This document shows positions 7,223 through 13,756 of a stretch of 17,689 nucleotides of DNA, piece after piece. Each line of letters opens with the position of its first letter. The stretch's first letter is position 1. The translations under genes and the position numbers were made by a program. Origin of the DNA: Spirochaetaceae bacterium. Its GTDB lineage: Bacteria; Spirochaetota; Spirochaetia; SZUA-6; Bin103. The notes beneath the pieces were generated by a model that worked only from the letters and a program-made list of their open reading frames with translations, searched no databases and was not told the DNA's origin. The DNA is taken from assembly GCA_026710565.1 (NCBI GenBank), contig JAPOQV010000585.1:1-17689 (forward strand), read 5' to 3'.

Positions 7223-8218
7223 TCAGCCCTTGCGCTCGTAGGTGATGCGCGGGTCCACGACCATCAGCAGGATGTCCGAGATCAGCACGCCGATCACGGC
7301 GAGCACGCTGATCACCAGCAGCACGCTCCCCGAGAGGTTGATGTCCTGGGTTCGTACGGCCGCGTACATCAGCGGGCCGAGCGTCGGCAGGCCCAGCACG
7401 ATGGCGACGATGGTCTCGCCGCTGATCAGCTCCGGGAGGACGCCCCCGATTCCGCTGACCATCGGGTTCAGCGCCAGCCGCACCGGGTACTTGAAGATCA
7501 CGCGGGGCTCCGCGAGTCCCTTCGCGCGGGCCGTGATCACGTACTGCTTGCCCAGCTCGTCGAGCAGCGTGCCGCGCATGACCCGGATCGTGCCGGCGGT
7601 GGCGGCCGTGCCGATCACGATGACCGGAATCCACAGGTGGCCGACCAGGTCCAACAGCTTGGCGGGGCTCCAGGGCTGCTCTTCCATGCCGGGCGAAAAG
7701 AAGCCGCCGATGCTGAGTCCGAAGAACTTGTAGAACACGTACAACAGGATCAGCCCCAGCAGGAAGTTGGGCGTCGCCAGCCCGATGAAGCCCAGGGTGG
7801 TCAGGCTGTAGTCGGTCAGGCTGTACTGGTGGGTCGCGCTGTAGATGCCGATCGGGATCGCCACCAGGTAGGTGAACAGGATGCTGATCAGCGACAGCAT
7901 GATCGTGCCGCCCAGGCGTTCGGTGATCAGGTCATTCACCGGCACGCCGCGGATCGAGCGCCCCATGTCGCCGGACAGGAACTCGATCACCCAGTCGGCG
8001 TACTGCACCACCAGGGGGCGGTCCAGGCCGTACTGGCGGCGCAGCGCGAGCTCCTCGGCCTCCGTGATCACGTCGCCTTCCGACTCCCGTTGCGCGACGA
8101 TCGTGTCCACGGCGTCGCCCGGCGGCAACTGGATCACGATGTAGATCAGCATGCTGATGATCACGACCGTCGCCGCCATGTAGAGCAGTCGGCGCAGCAG
8201 GTAGGCGGTGTAGTTCAT
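7223..8218 (-). CDS. ABC transporter permease, DppB/OppB-like
   Basis: A 331-residue membrane protein and the partner of the DppC-like permease. The N-terminus MNYTAYLLRRLLYMAATVVI leads into the first helix, followed by the family's LPPGDAVD segment, LRRQYGLDRPLVVQYADW and GDMGRSIRG. The cytoplasmic EAA-type loop is YVITARAKGLAEPRVIFKYP, and ISGETIVAIVLGLPTLGPLM is the typical late helix. A stretch of about 20 polar residues (SPGMEEQPWSPAKLL) lies in the mid-protein periplasmic loop. The ATG at 8218 has no recognisable Shine-Dalgarno, and a large hairpin ends only 16 bases upstream, so its translation may depend on that structure or on ribosomes arriving from the upstream gene. It is followed after one base by the second permease. 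Confidence 0.95.
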   Translation of the reverse strand: MNYTAYLLRRLLYMAATVVIISMLIYIVIQLPPGDAVDTIVAQRESEGDVITEAEELALRRQYGLDRPLVVQYADWVIEFLSGDMGRSIRGVPVNDLITERLGGTIMLSLISILFTYLVAIPIGIYSATHQYSLTDYSLTTLGFIGLATPNFLLGLILLYVFYKFFGLSIGGFFSPGMEEQPWSPAKLLDLVGHLWIPVIVIGTAATAGTIRVMRGTLLDELGKQYVITARAKGLAEPRVIFKYPVRLALNPMVSGIGGVLPELISGETIVAIVLGLPTLGPLMYAAVRTQDINLSGSVLLVISVLAVIGVLISDILLMVVDPRITYERKG

Positions 8219-8234
8219 GTGCGTGAGAAGGAAA

Positions 8235-8271
8235 GGGAGAATGAGCGGCGGGGCACGCCGCCCATTCTCCC
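8235..8271 (-). promoter_or_regulatory. Large stem-loop between binding-protein and permease genes
   Basis: GGGAGAATG at 8235-8243 pairs with CATTCTCCC at 8263-8271. After one A-C mismatch, GCGGCG at 8245-8250 pairs with CGCCGC at 8256-8261 around a five-base loop. That gives 15 pairs, by far the strongest hairpin I found in a gap. In the minus-strand transcript it lies 22 bases after the binding-protein stop and is followed by CTCCCTTTCCTTCTC, a broken pyrimidine run. In many importers such hairpins protect the binding-protein message or partly terminate, making that protein more abundant than the permeases; that is the inferred role here. Confidence 0.65.
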
Positions 8272-8293
8272 GTATGTCATGTCCGGTGCGGGG

Positions 8294-10210
8294 CTACTCT
8301 GAGATGTACCACTGTTCCGGCTTGTACGGGGCGTAGAAGTTGGTGTCCGAGCCCCAGAAGATGCTCTCCTTCGGAACGTTCTTCAGGCGGTTGTGGATGA
8401 CCACCGGGTGCGGCGCCAGGCCGATCGTCGGGATCATCGGCAGTTCGTCGGCGAAGAAGGCGAAGTACGCCTTGCCGCGCTCGGCCGCTTCCGGCGTGCC
8501 GGTGGCGGCCTGCTTGAACGACTGCCAGCGCTCGTTGAGCGCCTTGATCTCGTCGGGAGGCTCGATGCCGGTATCACCGCCCGAGACGAACCAGAAGCAC
8601 CACTGGCGACCCCAGTTGTTCGCGTTGCAGCGTTCGAAGGCGAACTGGTCCGGCGTGCCGCGCCCGAGCAGCGTGGTGCGCCCCAGGTGCCAGGTCGAGA
8701 TCGCCGTCTGGTTGGTGTCCAGGCGCTCGTTGAGCAGGGCGCCGTCGATCACCTTGCAGGCGCCGTCGATGCCGACCTGGCGCCAGTCGTTGGAGATCAG
8801 CTCGCAGATCGCCTGCTTCGGCCCCTCCAGGACGCCGATCTCGATCACCAGGCTGAGCCGCGTGCCGTCATCGGGGCGCACGCGGAAGCCGTCACCGTCG
8901 CGCGTGGACAGCCCGACCGAGTCGAGCAGTTGATTGGCGCGGTCCGGGTCGAACGCCAGGTTGTCGTTGTACCAGGCGTGGTCGAAGAACTCCATGGTGT
9001 TCAGCGGCGTCGCCGGATGCGCGTCGCCCATGCCGAAGAACACGATGTCGTTCATCTGCTCGCGGTTCAGGGCCACCGACAGGCCGACGCGGAAGTCCAG
9101 GTTGTTGAACAGCTCGTGGATCACGGGGTCCTCGATGTTCTGGTTGAGGAACAGCACCAGCTCCGCGGTGCGCAGCGACTGCGCGATGATCGTCTGGTAG
9201 TCGCCCTGCGCCTCGCCCGCCCGGTACGTCGGCAGGCTCGGTGCGGAGGTGTAGTAGGCGGCGAAGTCCACCTCTCCCGCCGACGCCTTCAGGTCGTAGA
9301 GATCCAGGTCGCCGACGTGTCTGACCTCGAACCGGTCGATGTAGGGAAGCTGGTTGCCGGCGGTGTCGACGTGGTGGTAGTAGGGGTTGCGCACCAGCAG
9401 CACGCGGTCGCTCTCCACCACCTCCGGCGTATGCATGTCCATGTAGGGGCGGCCGATGATCACCGCCGACTGGGTGTAGCCCTGCGTGCCGTGCGCCCTG
9501 AACATCTGCGTCCAGTCCTCGTAGCCCTGCTCGGCGGCGAGCGCGGCGGCGTCCTCGTTGAAGCCGGCGTGAAACTGCTTCAGGTAGTGCGCGGGCAGGA
9601 ACAGCACGTTGTCGCCGGAGAAGTGGGTGCGCCCGAAGCGGTCCATGGCCACCGGGTTGGGGGCGGCCCAGGTGATGCGCAGCGTATAGTCGTCCAGCGC
9701 CTCCCAGACCGCGGGCTCTCCCCCCAGCGTATAGAACGGATCGATGCTGGAGCTGAGCTCTTCGTTGGTCATGTCCTGCTCCCACTTGAAGAGCATGTCG
9801 GCGGTCGTGAACGGTTCGCCGTCCGACCAGCGCAGCCCTTCGCGCAGCTTCAGGGTGAGGGTGCGGTTCTCGTTCGACCAGGCATGGCTCTCGGCCAGGT
9901 CCGCCTCGAACGCGCTGGCGGTCTGGTTGTAGCGGAACAGGCCGGTGTGGCGCACCCGCAGGCCGATCGACATGCGGTCCGACACGTCCATCATCCGCAG
10001 GGTGCCGCCGTAGGTGCCGATCGAGTCGAACGGCTCGACCACCAGCGGGTTGGACGGCAGCCGCTCCGCCACGGGCGGCAGCTCGCCGGCCTCCACCATG
10101 GCGGCCAGCATCGGCGCCTCCTGGTACGTCATCTGTGCGAAGGCGGTGGCTCCGGCGAGCATCGACAGCGCCAGGGCCGCGAGCACTCGACTCGCTACGG
10201 TACGTTTCAT
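8294..10210 (-). CDS. ABC transporter periplasmic solute-binding protein, SBP_bac_5 (DppA/OppA-like) family
   Basis: A 638-residue extracytoplasmic binding protein when started at the ATG at 10210, which has GAGGAG five bases upstream; the longer frame to 10309 crosses the leader. Residues 1-25 (MKRTVASRVLAALALSMLAG, ending AFA) form a signal peptide with likely cleavage before Gln26 and no lipobox cysteine, so it should be a soluble periplasmic protein. The family's signature region reads LKLREGLRWSDGEPFTTAD, and NLDFRVGLSVALNREQMND, FDPDRANQLLDSVGL and the C-terminal WGSDTNFYAPYKPEQWYISE fit large members of the family. It delivers solute to the two permeases encoded downstream. Family members bind peptides, nickel or oligosaccharides; the sulfatase-rich setting favours a sulfated sugar-like ligand, which is inference. 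It has its own candidate promoter. Confidence 0.95.
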   Translation of the reverse strand: MKRTVASRVLAALALSMLAGATAFAQMTYQEAPMLAAMVEAGELPPVAERLPSNPLVVEPFDSIGTYGGTLRMMDVSDRMSIGLRVRHTGLFRYNQTASAFEADLAESHAWSNENRTLTLKLREGLRWSDGEPFTTADMLFKWEQDMTNEELSSSIDPFYTLGGEPAVWEALDDYTLRITWAAPNPVAMDRFGRTHFSGDNVLFLPAHYLKQFHAGFNEDAAALAAEQGYEDWTQMFRAHGTQGYTQSAVIIGRPYMDMHTPEVVESDRVLLVRNPYYHHVDTAGNQLPYIDRFEVRHVGDLDLYDLKASAGEVDFAAYYTSAPSLPTYRAGEAQGDYQTIIAQSLRTAELVLFLNQNIEDPVIHELFNNLDFRVGLSVALNREQMNDIVFFGMGDAHPATPLNTMEFFDHAWYNDNLAFDPDRANQLLDSVGLSTRDGDGFRVRPDDGTRLSLVIEIGVLEGPKQAICELISNDWRQVGIDGACKVIDGALLNERLDTNQTAISTWHLGRTTLLGRGTPDQFAFERCNANNWGRQWCFWFVSGGDTGIEPPDEIKALNERWQSFKQAATGTPEAAERGKAYFAFFADELPMIPTIGLAPHPVVIHNRLKNVPKESIFWGSDTNFYAPYKPEQWYISE

Positions 10211-10246
10211 GATCACTCCTCGACAGGGTTGTGTCCGTGGCGGCAC

Positions 10247-10260
10247 GGGGCGCGGGCCCC
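10247..10260 (-). other. GC-rich hairpin in the leader of the binding-protein gene
   Basis: GGGGC 10247-10251 pairs with GCCCC 10256-10260 around a four-base loop. Next to it CCTGCC 10259-10264 can pair with GGCAGG 10278-10283, so the two stems are mutually exclusive at their shared bases. Both lie between the candidate promoter and the ribosome binding site of the binding-protein gene, or equally at the 3' end of the upstream sulfatase message. There is no T run. Function is unproven. Confidence 0.3.
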
Positions 10261-10280
10261 TGCCAGCCGGGACCGCGGGC

Positions 10281-10309
10281 AGGATAGATCGGCCACCGGG
10301 GGCGTTCAA
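10281..10309 (-). promoter_or_regulatory. Candidate sigma-70-type promoter for the binding-protein gene
   Basis: TTGAAC at 10309-10304 and TATCCT at 10286-10281 are separated by exactly 17 bases, each matching four of six consensus positions. A start near 10274 would give a leader of about 64 bases before the ATG at 10210. The -35 overlaps the stop codon of the upstream sulfatase. A perfect 16-base palindrome abuts it upstream. Confidence 0.4.
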
Positions 10310-11742
10310 GCGCGATCGATCGCGCGGCGCTCCGCCTCGACGGACGCGAACCAGTTCTCCGCCGCGACGCGCATGCGGGCGACGCGGTCGGGACGGGCGT
10401 CCGCCAGGTTTCGCGACTCGCAGGGGTCTTCGGCGATGTGGTACAGTTCCGGGTCCGCCGGCGCGGACAGCGTGCGCTTGACCGGGGGGTTGCTCACGGG
10501 CATGTCGAGGTGTCCCCGCGACATCAGGTCGCGCACCGCCACGTTGTCCTCCTGGAGCTTGACCATCGCCTCCGGGATGCGCGGCCAGTAGAGCTTCCAG
10601 GGGCCGTCGCGCATCGCCAGGTTGCAGTGCGGCACGGGCTCGTAGCGATTGAACTGCCAGAACCGTGGCGCTGCGCCTGCGGAGTCAGTGCCTTGTAGCC
10701 GCGGGAGCTGATTGCAGCCGTCCAGCGGCTGCCCTTCCGGGGTGACGCCCGCGGCGGCGGCCAGCGTCGGCAGCCAATCGCAGAAGTGGAGCATCTCGTC
10801 GCAGGCGGCGCCGGCCGGCAAGCCGCCAGGCCAGCGGACGATCGCCGGCACGCGGATGCCGCCCTCCAGCACGTCCTGCTTCTGGCCGCGGAACGGGCCA
10901 TTGTAGCGGTCCATGCTGAACCGCCGCCCGCGGTGGCGCTCCGAGCCGAGAAAGGGGCCGTTGTCGCTGGTCACGAGCACCACGGTGTCTTCCGCGCAGC
11001 CGGTGGCATCCAGCGTATCGAGGATCTGGCCGACGCCCTGATCCATGCGCGCCACCATGCCGTACAGGGTGGCCACCGCGTCGTTCAGGCCGGCGCGCCT
11101 CAGGAACGGTGCGCAGCTCTCGACGGGTGCCTGCAGCGGCGAGTGAGGGGCGTGATAGGCAACCACCAGGAAGAACGGCTGCCGGGTGGCGGCGCCGGGA
11201 AGGGCCGTGTGGCGCCTGTGGCGCCGGATGAAGTCGACAGCCTCGGCGGTGAGCACGTCGGTCTGGTAGCGGCCGTCGGCGCGCCGCGGGCTGCCGTTGT
11301 AGTCCAGGAACCAGTTCCAGTAGTCCATGATGCCGCCCAGGAAGCCGGCGAACTCCGCGAAGCCGCGCCGGTTGGGGTGGTAGCTCGGGTCGTGCAGGCC
11401 GCTGTGCCACTTGCCCACGTAGCCGGTGCGGTAGCCGGCGGACGTGAACGCGTCGCCGATGGTGCGCTCGCGCAGGGCGATGCGGTCCAGGCCGCGGTTC
11501 GACTCCACGCTGAGCGCGCCGCAGCGGGGGTGGTAGCGCCCGGTGAGCAGCGCGGCCCGCGCCGGCGCGCAGATGGGCGCGCCGCTGTAGTGCTGGGAGC
11601 AGCGCACGCCCTCGGCGGCGAGCCGGTCGATGTGGGGCGTGGACAGGATGGCGTTGCCGTAGCAACTCAGGTCGCCGTAGCCCAGGTCGTCGGCCAGGAA
11701 GAGGACGACGTTGGGACGGGTGCGCGGGGGTGCGGCAGCCAC
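10306..11742 (-). CDS. Type I (formylglycine) sulfatase, second paralogue
   Basis: A 478-residue cytoplasmic-type sulfatase. It reads MAAAPPRTRPNVVLFLADDL at the N-terminus (metal-binding Asp18, Asp19), then C-A-P-A-R at Cys58 (GAPICAPARAALLTGR), GKWHSG, VLVTSDNGPFLG and ELYHIAEDPCESRNLAD. Residues 10-69 match the sulfatase at 3256-4641 at 43 of 60 positions by hand count, and the GALSVESNRG block after the active site is identical, so the two are recent-looking paralogues. This copy carries about 11 extra residues (HTALPGAATRQ) between RRHR and PFF. The start is GTG at 11742 without a visible ribosome binding site, 35 bases after the PhyH stop. No signal peptide. It precedes the transporter genes, whereas its paralogue follows them. 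Substrate unknown. Confidence 0.95.
   Translation of the reverse strand: MAAAPPRTRPNVVLFLADDLGYGDLSCYGNAILSTPHIDRLAAEGVRCSQHYSGAPICAPARAALLTGRYHPRCGALSVESNRGLDRIALRERTIGDAFTSAGYRTGYVGKWHSGLHDPSYHPNRRGFAEFAGFLGGIMDYWNWFLDYNGSPRRADGRYQTDVLTAEAVDFIRRHRRHTALPGAATRQPFFLVVAYHAPHSPLQAPVESCAPFLRRAGLNDAVATLYGMVARMDQGVGQILDTLDATGCAEDTVVLVTSDNGPFLGSERHRGRRFSMDRYNGPFRGQKQDVLEGGIRVPAIVRWPGGLPAGAACDEMLHFCDWLPTLAAAAGVTPEGQPLDGCNQLPRLQGTDSAGAAPRFWQFNRYEPVPHCNLAMRDGPWKLYWPRIPEAMVKLQEDNVAVRDLMSRGHLDMPVSNPPVKRTLSAPADPELYHIAEDPCESRNLADARPDRVARMRVAAENWFASVEAERRAIDRA
10310..10325. repeat. Perfect 16-base palindrome GCGCGATCGATCGCGC
   Basis: Both strands read identically over all 16 bases. It covers the last codons of the sulfatase gene (encoding R-A-I-D-R-A) and ends one base before the -35 of the candidate binding-protein promoter, with its centre roughly 43 bases before the inferred transcription start. 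That position suits an activator or repressor site. A shorter CGATCGATCG occurs inside another sulfatase at 5287-5296, so chance is possible. Confidence 0.4.
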
Positions 11743-11777
11743 GCGGCGGGGCCGATCGGGCAGTTGCGCCGCCGCGC

Positions 11778-12617
11778 TCAGGCGCGCGCCGGCTGTTTCT
11801 TGAGGTGCTGCTCCTGTCCCTGGCCCACCACCTTGTAGGTCAGGCCCGCCTGCTTGCCGCGGCGCTTCAGGCCGGAGACCACGAAGTTGTTGTAGGGCTC
11901 GGCCGGCTCCGCGAAGGTCGGCCGCATGCCGGCCTCGTGGAAGCCGATCCGCACCGAGCGGCGCCAGCCGTCCGTGCGGTTCATGTCGGACCAGTGGATG
12001 GTCAGGTAGCTGAAGAAGATCACGTCCCCGGCCTTGGCCGGCACCGCCACCGACGGCGTCTTGTCCGGGTGGTACTGCTCGGGCGGCAGGTAGGGCCGGG
12101 TGTGATCGCCGGTGATGTGCTCCAGCGGTCCCTGCTTGTGGCTCCCGGGAACCACCTGCAGGCAGCCCGAGGCCTCAGGCGAGTCGTCCAGGTGCAACAG
12201 GCAATCGACGAAGTCGGGCCCGTCGTGGGGGTAGAACGGGTAGTCCTGGTGCATGGGAAACGGCGTGCCGCGCTCGGGCGGCTTGGCGTGCAGGATGGTG
12301 CCGTGCCACTGCACGGCGGGGCCGACCAGGGCGCGCACGCACTCGGTGAGGCGCTGGTGGAAGATGATCCGCCCCCAGGCCGCCGAGTAGAACTGCGGGT
12401 TGGCGATGAACACGGCGCGCGTCTTCTCCTGCTCGCCCGCGGGCAGGTAGTGATCGCGCCACGGCCCCTTCCAGCCGATGCTGTCCTCTCCCCACCACTC
12501 CTCGACGATGAAGTCCATCTCCCGCTCCAGCTCCTCCAACTCCTCGTCCGTGAAGATGTTGGAGACGCGGAGATAGCCGTCGTCGCGATACGCCTCGACC
12601 TGTTCCTGCGTCAGCAT
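11778..12617 (-). CDS. Phytanoyl-CoA dioxygenase (PhyH)-family Fe(II)/2-oxoglutarate oxygenase
   Basis: A 279-residue non-haem iron oxygenase candidate. It opens with MLTQEQVEAYRDDGYLRVSN, the usual PhyH start. The iron ligands are visible as His123-x-Asp125 (PMHQDYPFYPH) and His208 (LTIHWSDMN), with arginines shortly after (WRRSVRIGF) that would hold 2-oxoglutarate. SPEASGCLQVVPGSHKQGPL is the family's conserved core. Members hydroxylate varied small molecules, so the name does not imply phytanoyl-CoA; here the substrate is probably an intermediate of the neighbouring pathway. The ATG at 12617 has no Shine-Dalgarno of its own, but a possible 23-codon ORF with a good one ends across it. The sulfatase start follows 35 bases after its stop. 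Confidence 0.94.
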   Translation of the reverse strand: MLTQEQVEAYRDDGYLRVSNIFTDEELEELEREMDFIVEEWWGEDSIGWKGPWRDHYLPAGEQEKTRAVFIANPQFYSAAWGRIIFHQRLTECVRALVGPAVQWHGTILHAKPPERGTPFPMHQDYPFYPHDGPDFVDCLLHLDDSPEASGCLQVVPGSHKQGPLEHITGDHTRPYLPPEQYHPDKTPSVAVPAKAGDVIFFSYLTIHWSDMNRTDGWRRSVRIGFHEAGMRPTFAEPAEPYNNFVVSGLKRRGKQAGLTYKVVGQGQEQHLKKQPARA

Positions 12618-12682
12618 GGGAGACGACCGTAGTCCACCCCGCGAGCCCTGTCGAGTTGAACCGTGGCGCCGATGTCACTCAT
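12611..12682 (-). CDS. Possible small ORF (23 residues) coupled to the PhyH gene
   Basis: ATG at 12682 is preceded by GGAG with a seven-base spacer, a better start signal than that of the PhyH gene. The frame runs through RARGVDYGRLPC and stops at TGA 12613-12611, so its end overlaps the PhyH start in the arrangement ATGCTGA. That geometry would let terminating ribosomes restart on the PhyH gene. The peptide has no recognisable family or run of regulatory codons. It may be chance; no conservation can be checked here. Confidence 0.25.
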   Translation of the reverse strand: MSDIGATVQLDRARGVDYGRLPC

Positions 12683-12738
12683 TCCGCAACTCCGTCCGCC
12701 ATCAACACCGCACGGCGCGAGGTCGGGACAATCATCCC

Positions 12739-13641
12739 CTACGGCGTGCCGACTCCCGGGACGTCCACCTCGACCATGCGGATGCGACCGTCGCCGGGAC
12801 TGCGGGGCCGCCCCAGCACCGTCGACTCGCACAGGAACAGCGTGGCCCCGTCACGTCCGCCAAGCGTGCAGGCGAAAGCGCTGTAGCCGGCCACGTCGAT
12901 CCGGTCGCGCAACTCCCCGCCCTCGGCGATCCGCAGGTAGCCGCCGGTTTCTCCGTAGCGGTAGTACGGCACGGCGACCCACAGGCAGCCGTCCCGGTCC
13001 AGGGTGATGCCGTCCGGAGGCACGCCGAGGTCGGCCCACACGCGCCGGTTGACGAGCGAACCGTCGGCTTCGATGTCGAACGCGGTCAGGCGTCCGGCGA
13101 ACGTCTCGGCCGCGATCAGGGTGGCGCCGTCGGGGGTCACCACCATGCCGTTGGGGAAGGTGACGCGGTCGGCGACGATGCGCGCCGCACGCGGGGCGTC
13201 CCAGGCGGCGCCGGGCGCCGGCGGCTCCACGAGCGCGATGCTGCTCAGGCGGGGCATGTTGCCGGGCATCGGCAGCCGCTCCTCGTCGAAGTCGGTGTCG
13301 TCACTGCCGACGTAGGCGCGGCCGGCGCGGTCGATCACCATGTCGTTGCAGGGGAACCCCGTGACCCGCCGCATCTCGGCCACGGCGACCGTGCGCCCGT
13401 CCCGGCACGCGATCAGCCTGCCGTCCTGCAGCGAAACCACCTGCAGGGTGCCGTCCGGCAGCCAGCCGAGCCCTGACGGCAGCTCGTCGACCGCGGCGAT
13501 CGTCTCCAGGTTCCCATCGAGGCCCAGCCGGTTGACGGTGCCGGCCAGGACATCGGAGAAGTACAACCTGTCTCCCCGCCAGCGCGGCCCTTCCGGGAAG
13601 TACAGGCCATCCTTGAGGATGGTCGGTTCGGGTCGTGCCAT
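12739..13641 (-). CDS. SMP-30/gluconolactonase/LRE-family lactonase-like protein
   Basis: A 300-residue six-bladed propeller of the SMP-30 family, whose members hydrolyse sugar lactones with a bound divalent metal. The expected metal and substrate ligands are visible: Glu17 (YFPEGPRWRGDRLYFSD), Asn99 (FPCNDMVID), Asn164 (VTFPNGMVVTPDG) and Asp210 (GVPPDGITLDRDGCLWVA). The ATG at 13641 is preferred; GTG at 13659 adds only six residues. No signal peptide. It appears to head the minus-strand unit, with a 121-base gap before the PhyH gene, and diverges from the AlbA_2 gene across 115 bases. A TACGAT nine bases before the ATG could be a -10 box, but no good -35 accompanies it. The role would be opening a sugar lactone, possibly produced by an oxidoreductase such as those at the left end. 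Confidence 0.92.
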   Translation of the reverse strand: MARPEPTILKDGLYFPEGPRWRGDRLYFSDVLAGTVNRLGLDGNLETIAAVDELPSGLGWLPDGTLQVVSLQDGRLIACRDGRTVAVAEMRRVTGFPCNDMVIDRAGRAYVGSDDTDFDEERLPMPGNMPRLSSIALVEPPAPGAAWDAPRAARIVADRVTFPNGMVVTPDGATLIAAETFAGRLTAFDIEADGSLVNRRVWADLGVPPDGITLDRDGCLWVAVPYYRYGETGGYLRIAEGGELRDRIDVAGYSAFACTLGGRDGATLFLCESTVLGRPRSPGDGRIRMVEVDVPGVGTP

Positions 13642-13674
13642 GGTGCCGCCATCGTACACCGGACGCGCCGTGTT

Positions 13675-13703
13675 TTGACCGGCTTCGGGGGGTCGATTAC
13701 CCT
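13675..13703 (+). promoter_or_regulatory. Candidate promoter for the AlbA_2/GHKL gene
   Basis: TTGACC at 13675-13680 (five of six -35 positions) and TACCCT at 13698-13703 (the three most conserved -10 positions) are 17 bases apart. A start near 13710 would leave a leader of about 46 bases containing GGAGG at 13743-13747, nine bases before the ATG. An imperfect inverted repeat, GGGT 13690-13693 with ACCC 13699-13702 extended by a G-T and two G-C pairs, overlaps the -10 and could be an operator. Confidence 0.4.
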
Positions 13704-13756
13704 CCCGGCGTGGTCGGGGATGTCGTTGGAGGCCGCTTCACTGGAGGGGACCGCGG

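Noticed and set aside
7220..8302. A 360-codon plus-strand frame rich in Gln, His and Asp
   Set aside because: Composition is that of the complement of a hydrophobic membrane-protein gene; the DppB-like permease occupies the other strand.
8393..10591. A 732-codon open frame on the plus strand opposite the binding-protein gene
   Set aside because: It mirrors the binding-protein gene in a high-GC genome where antisense frames stay open by chance. It has no recognisable domain, and the minus-strand gene has a signal peptide, family motifs and a strong ribosome binding site.
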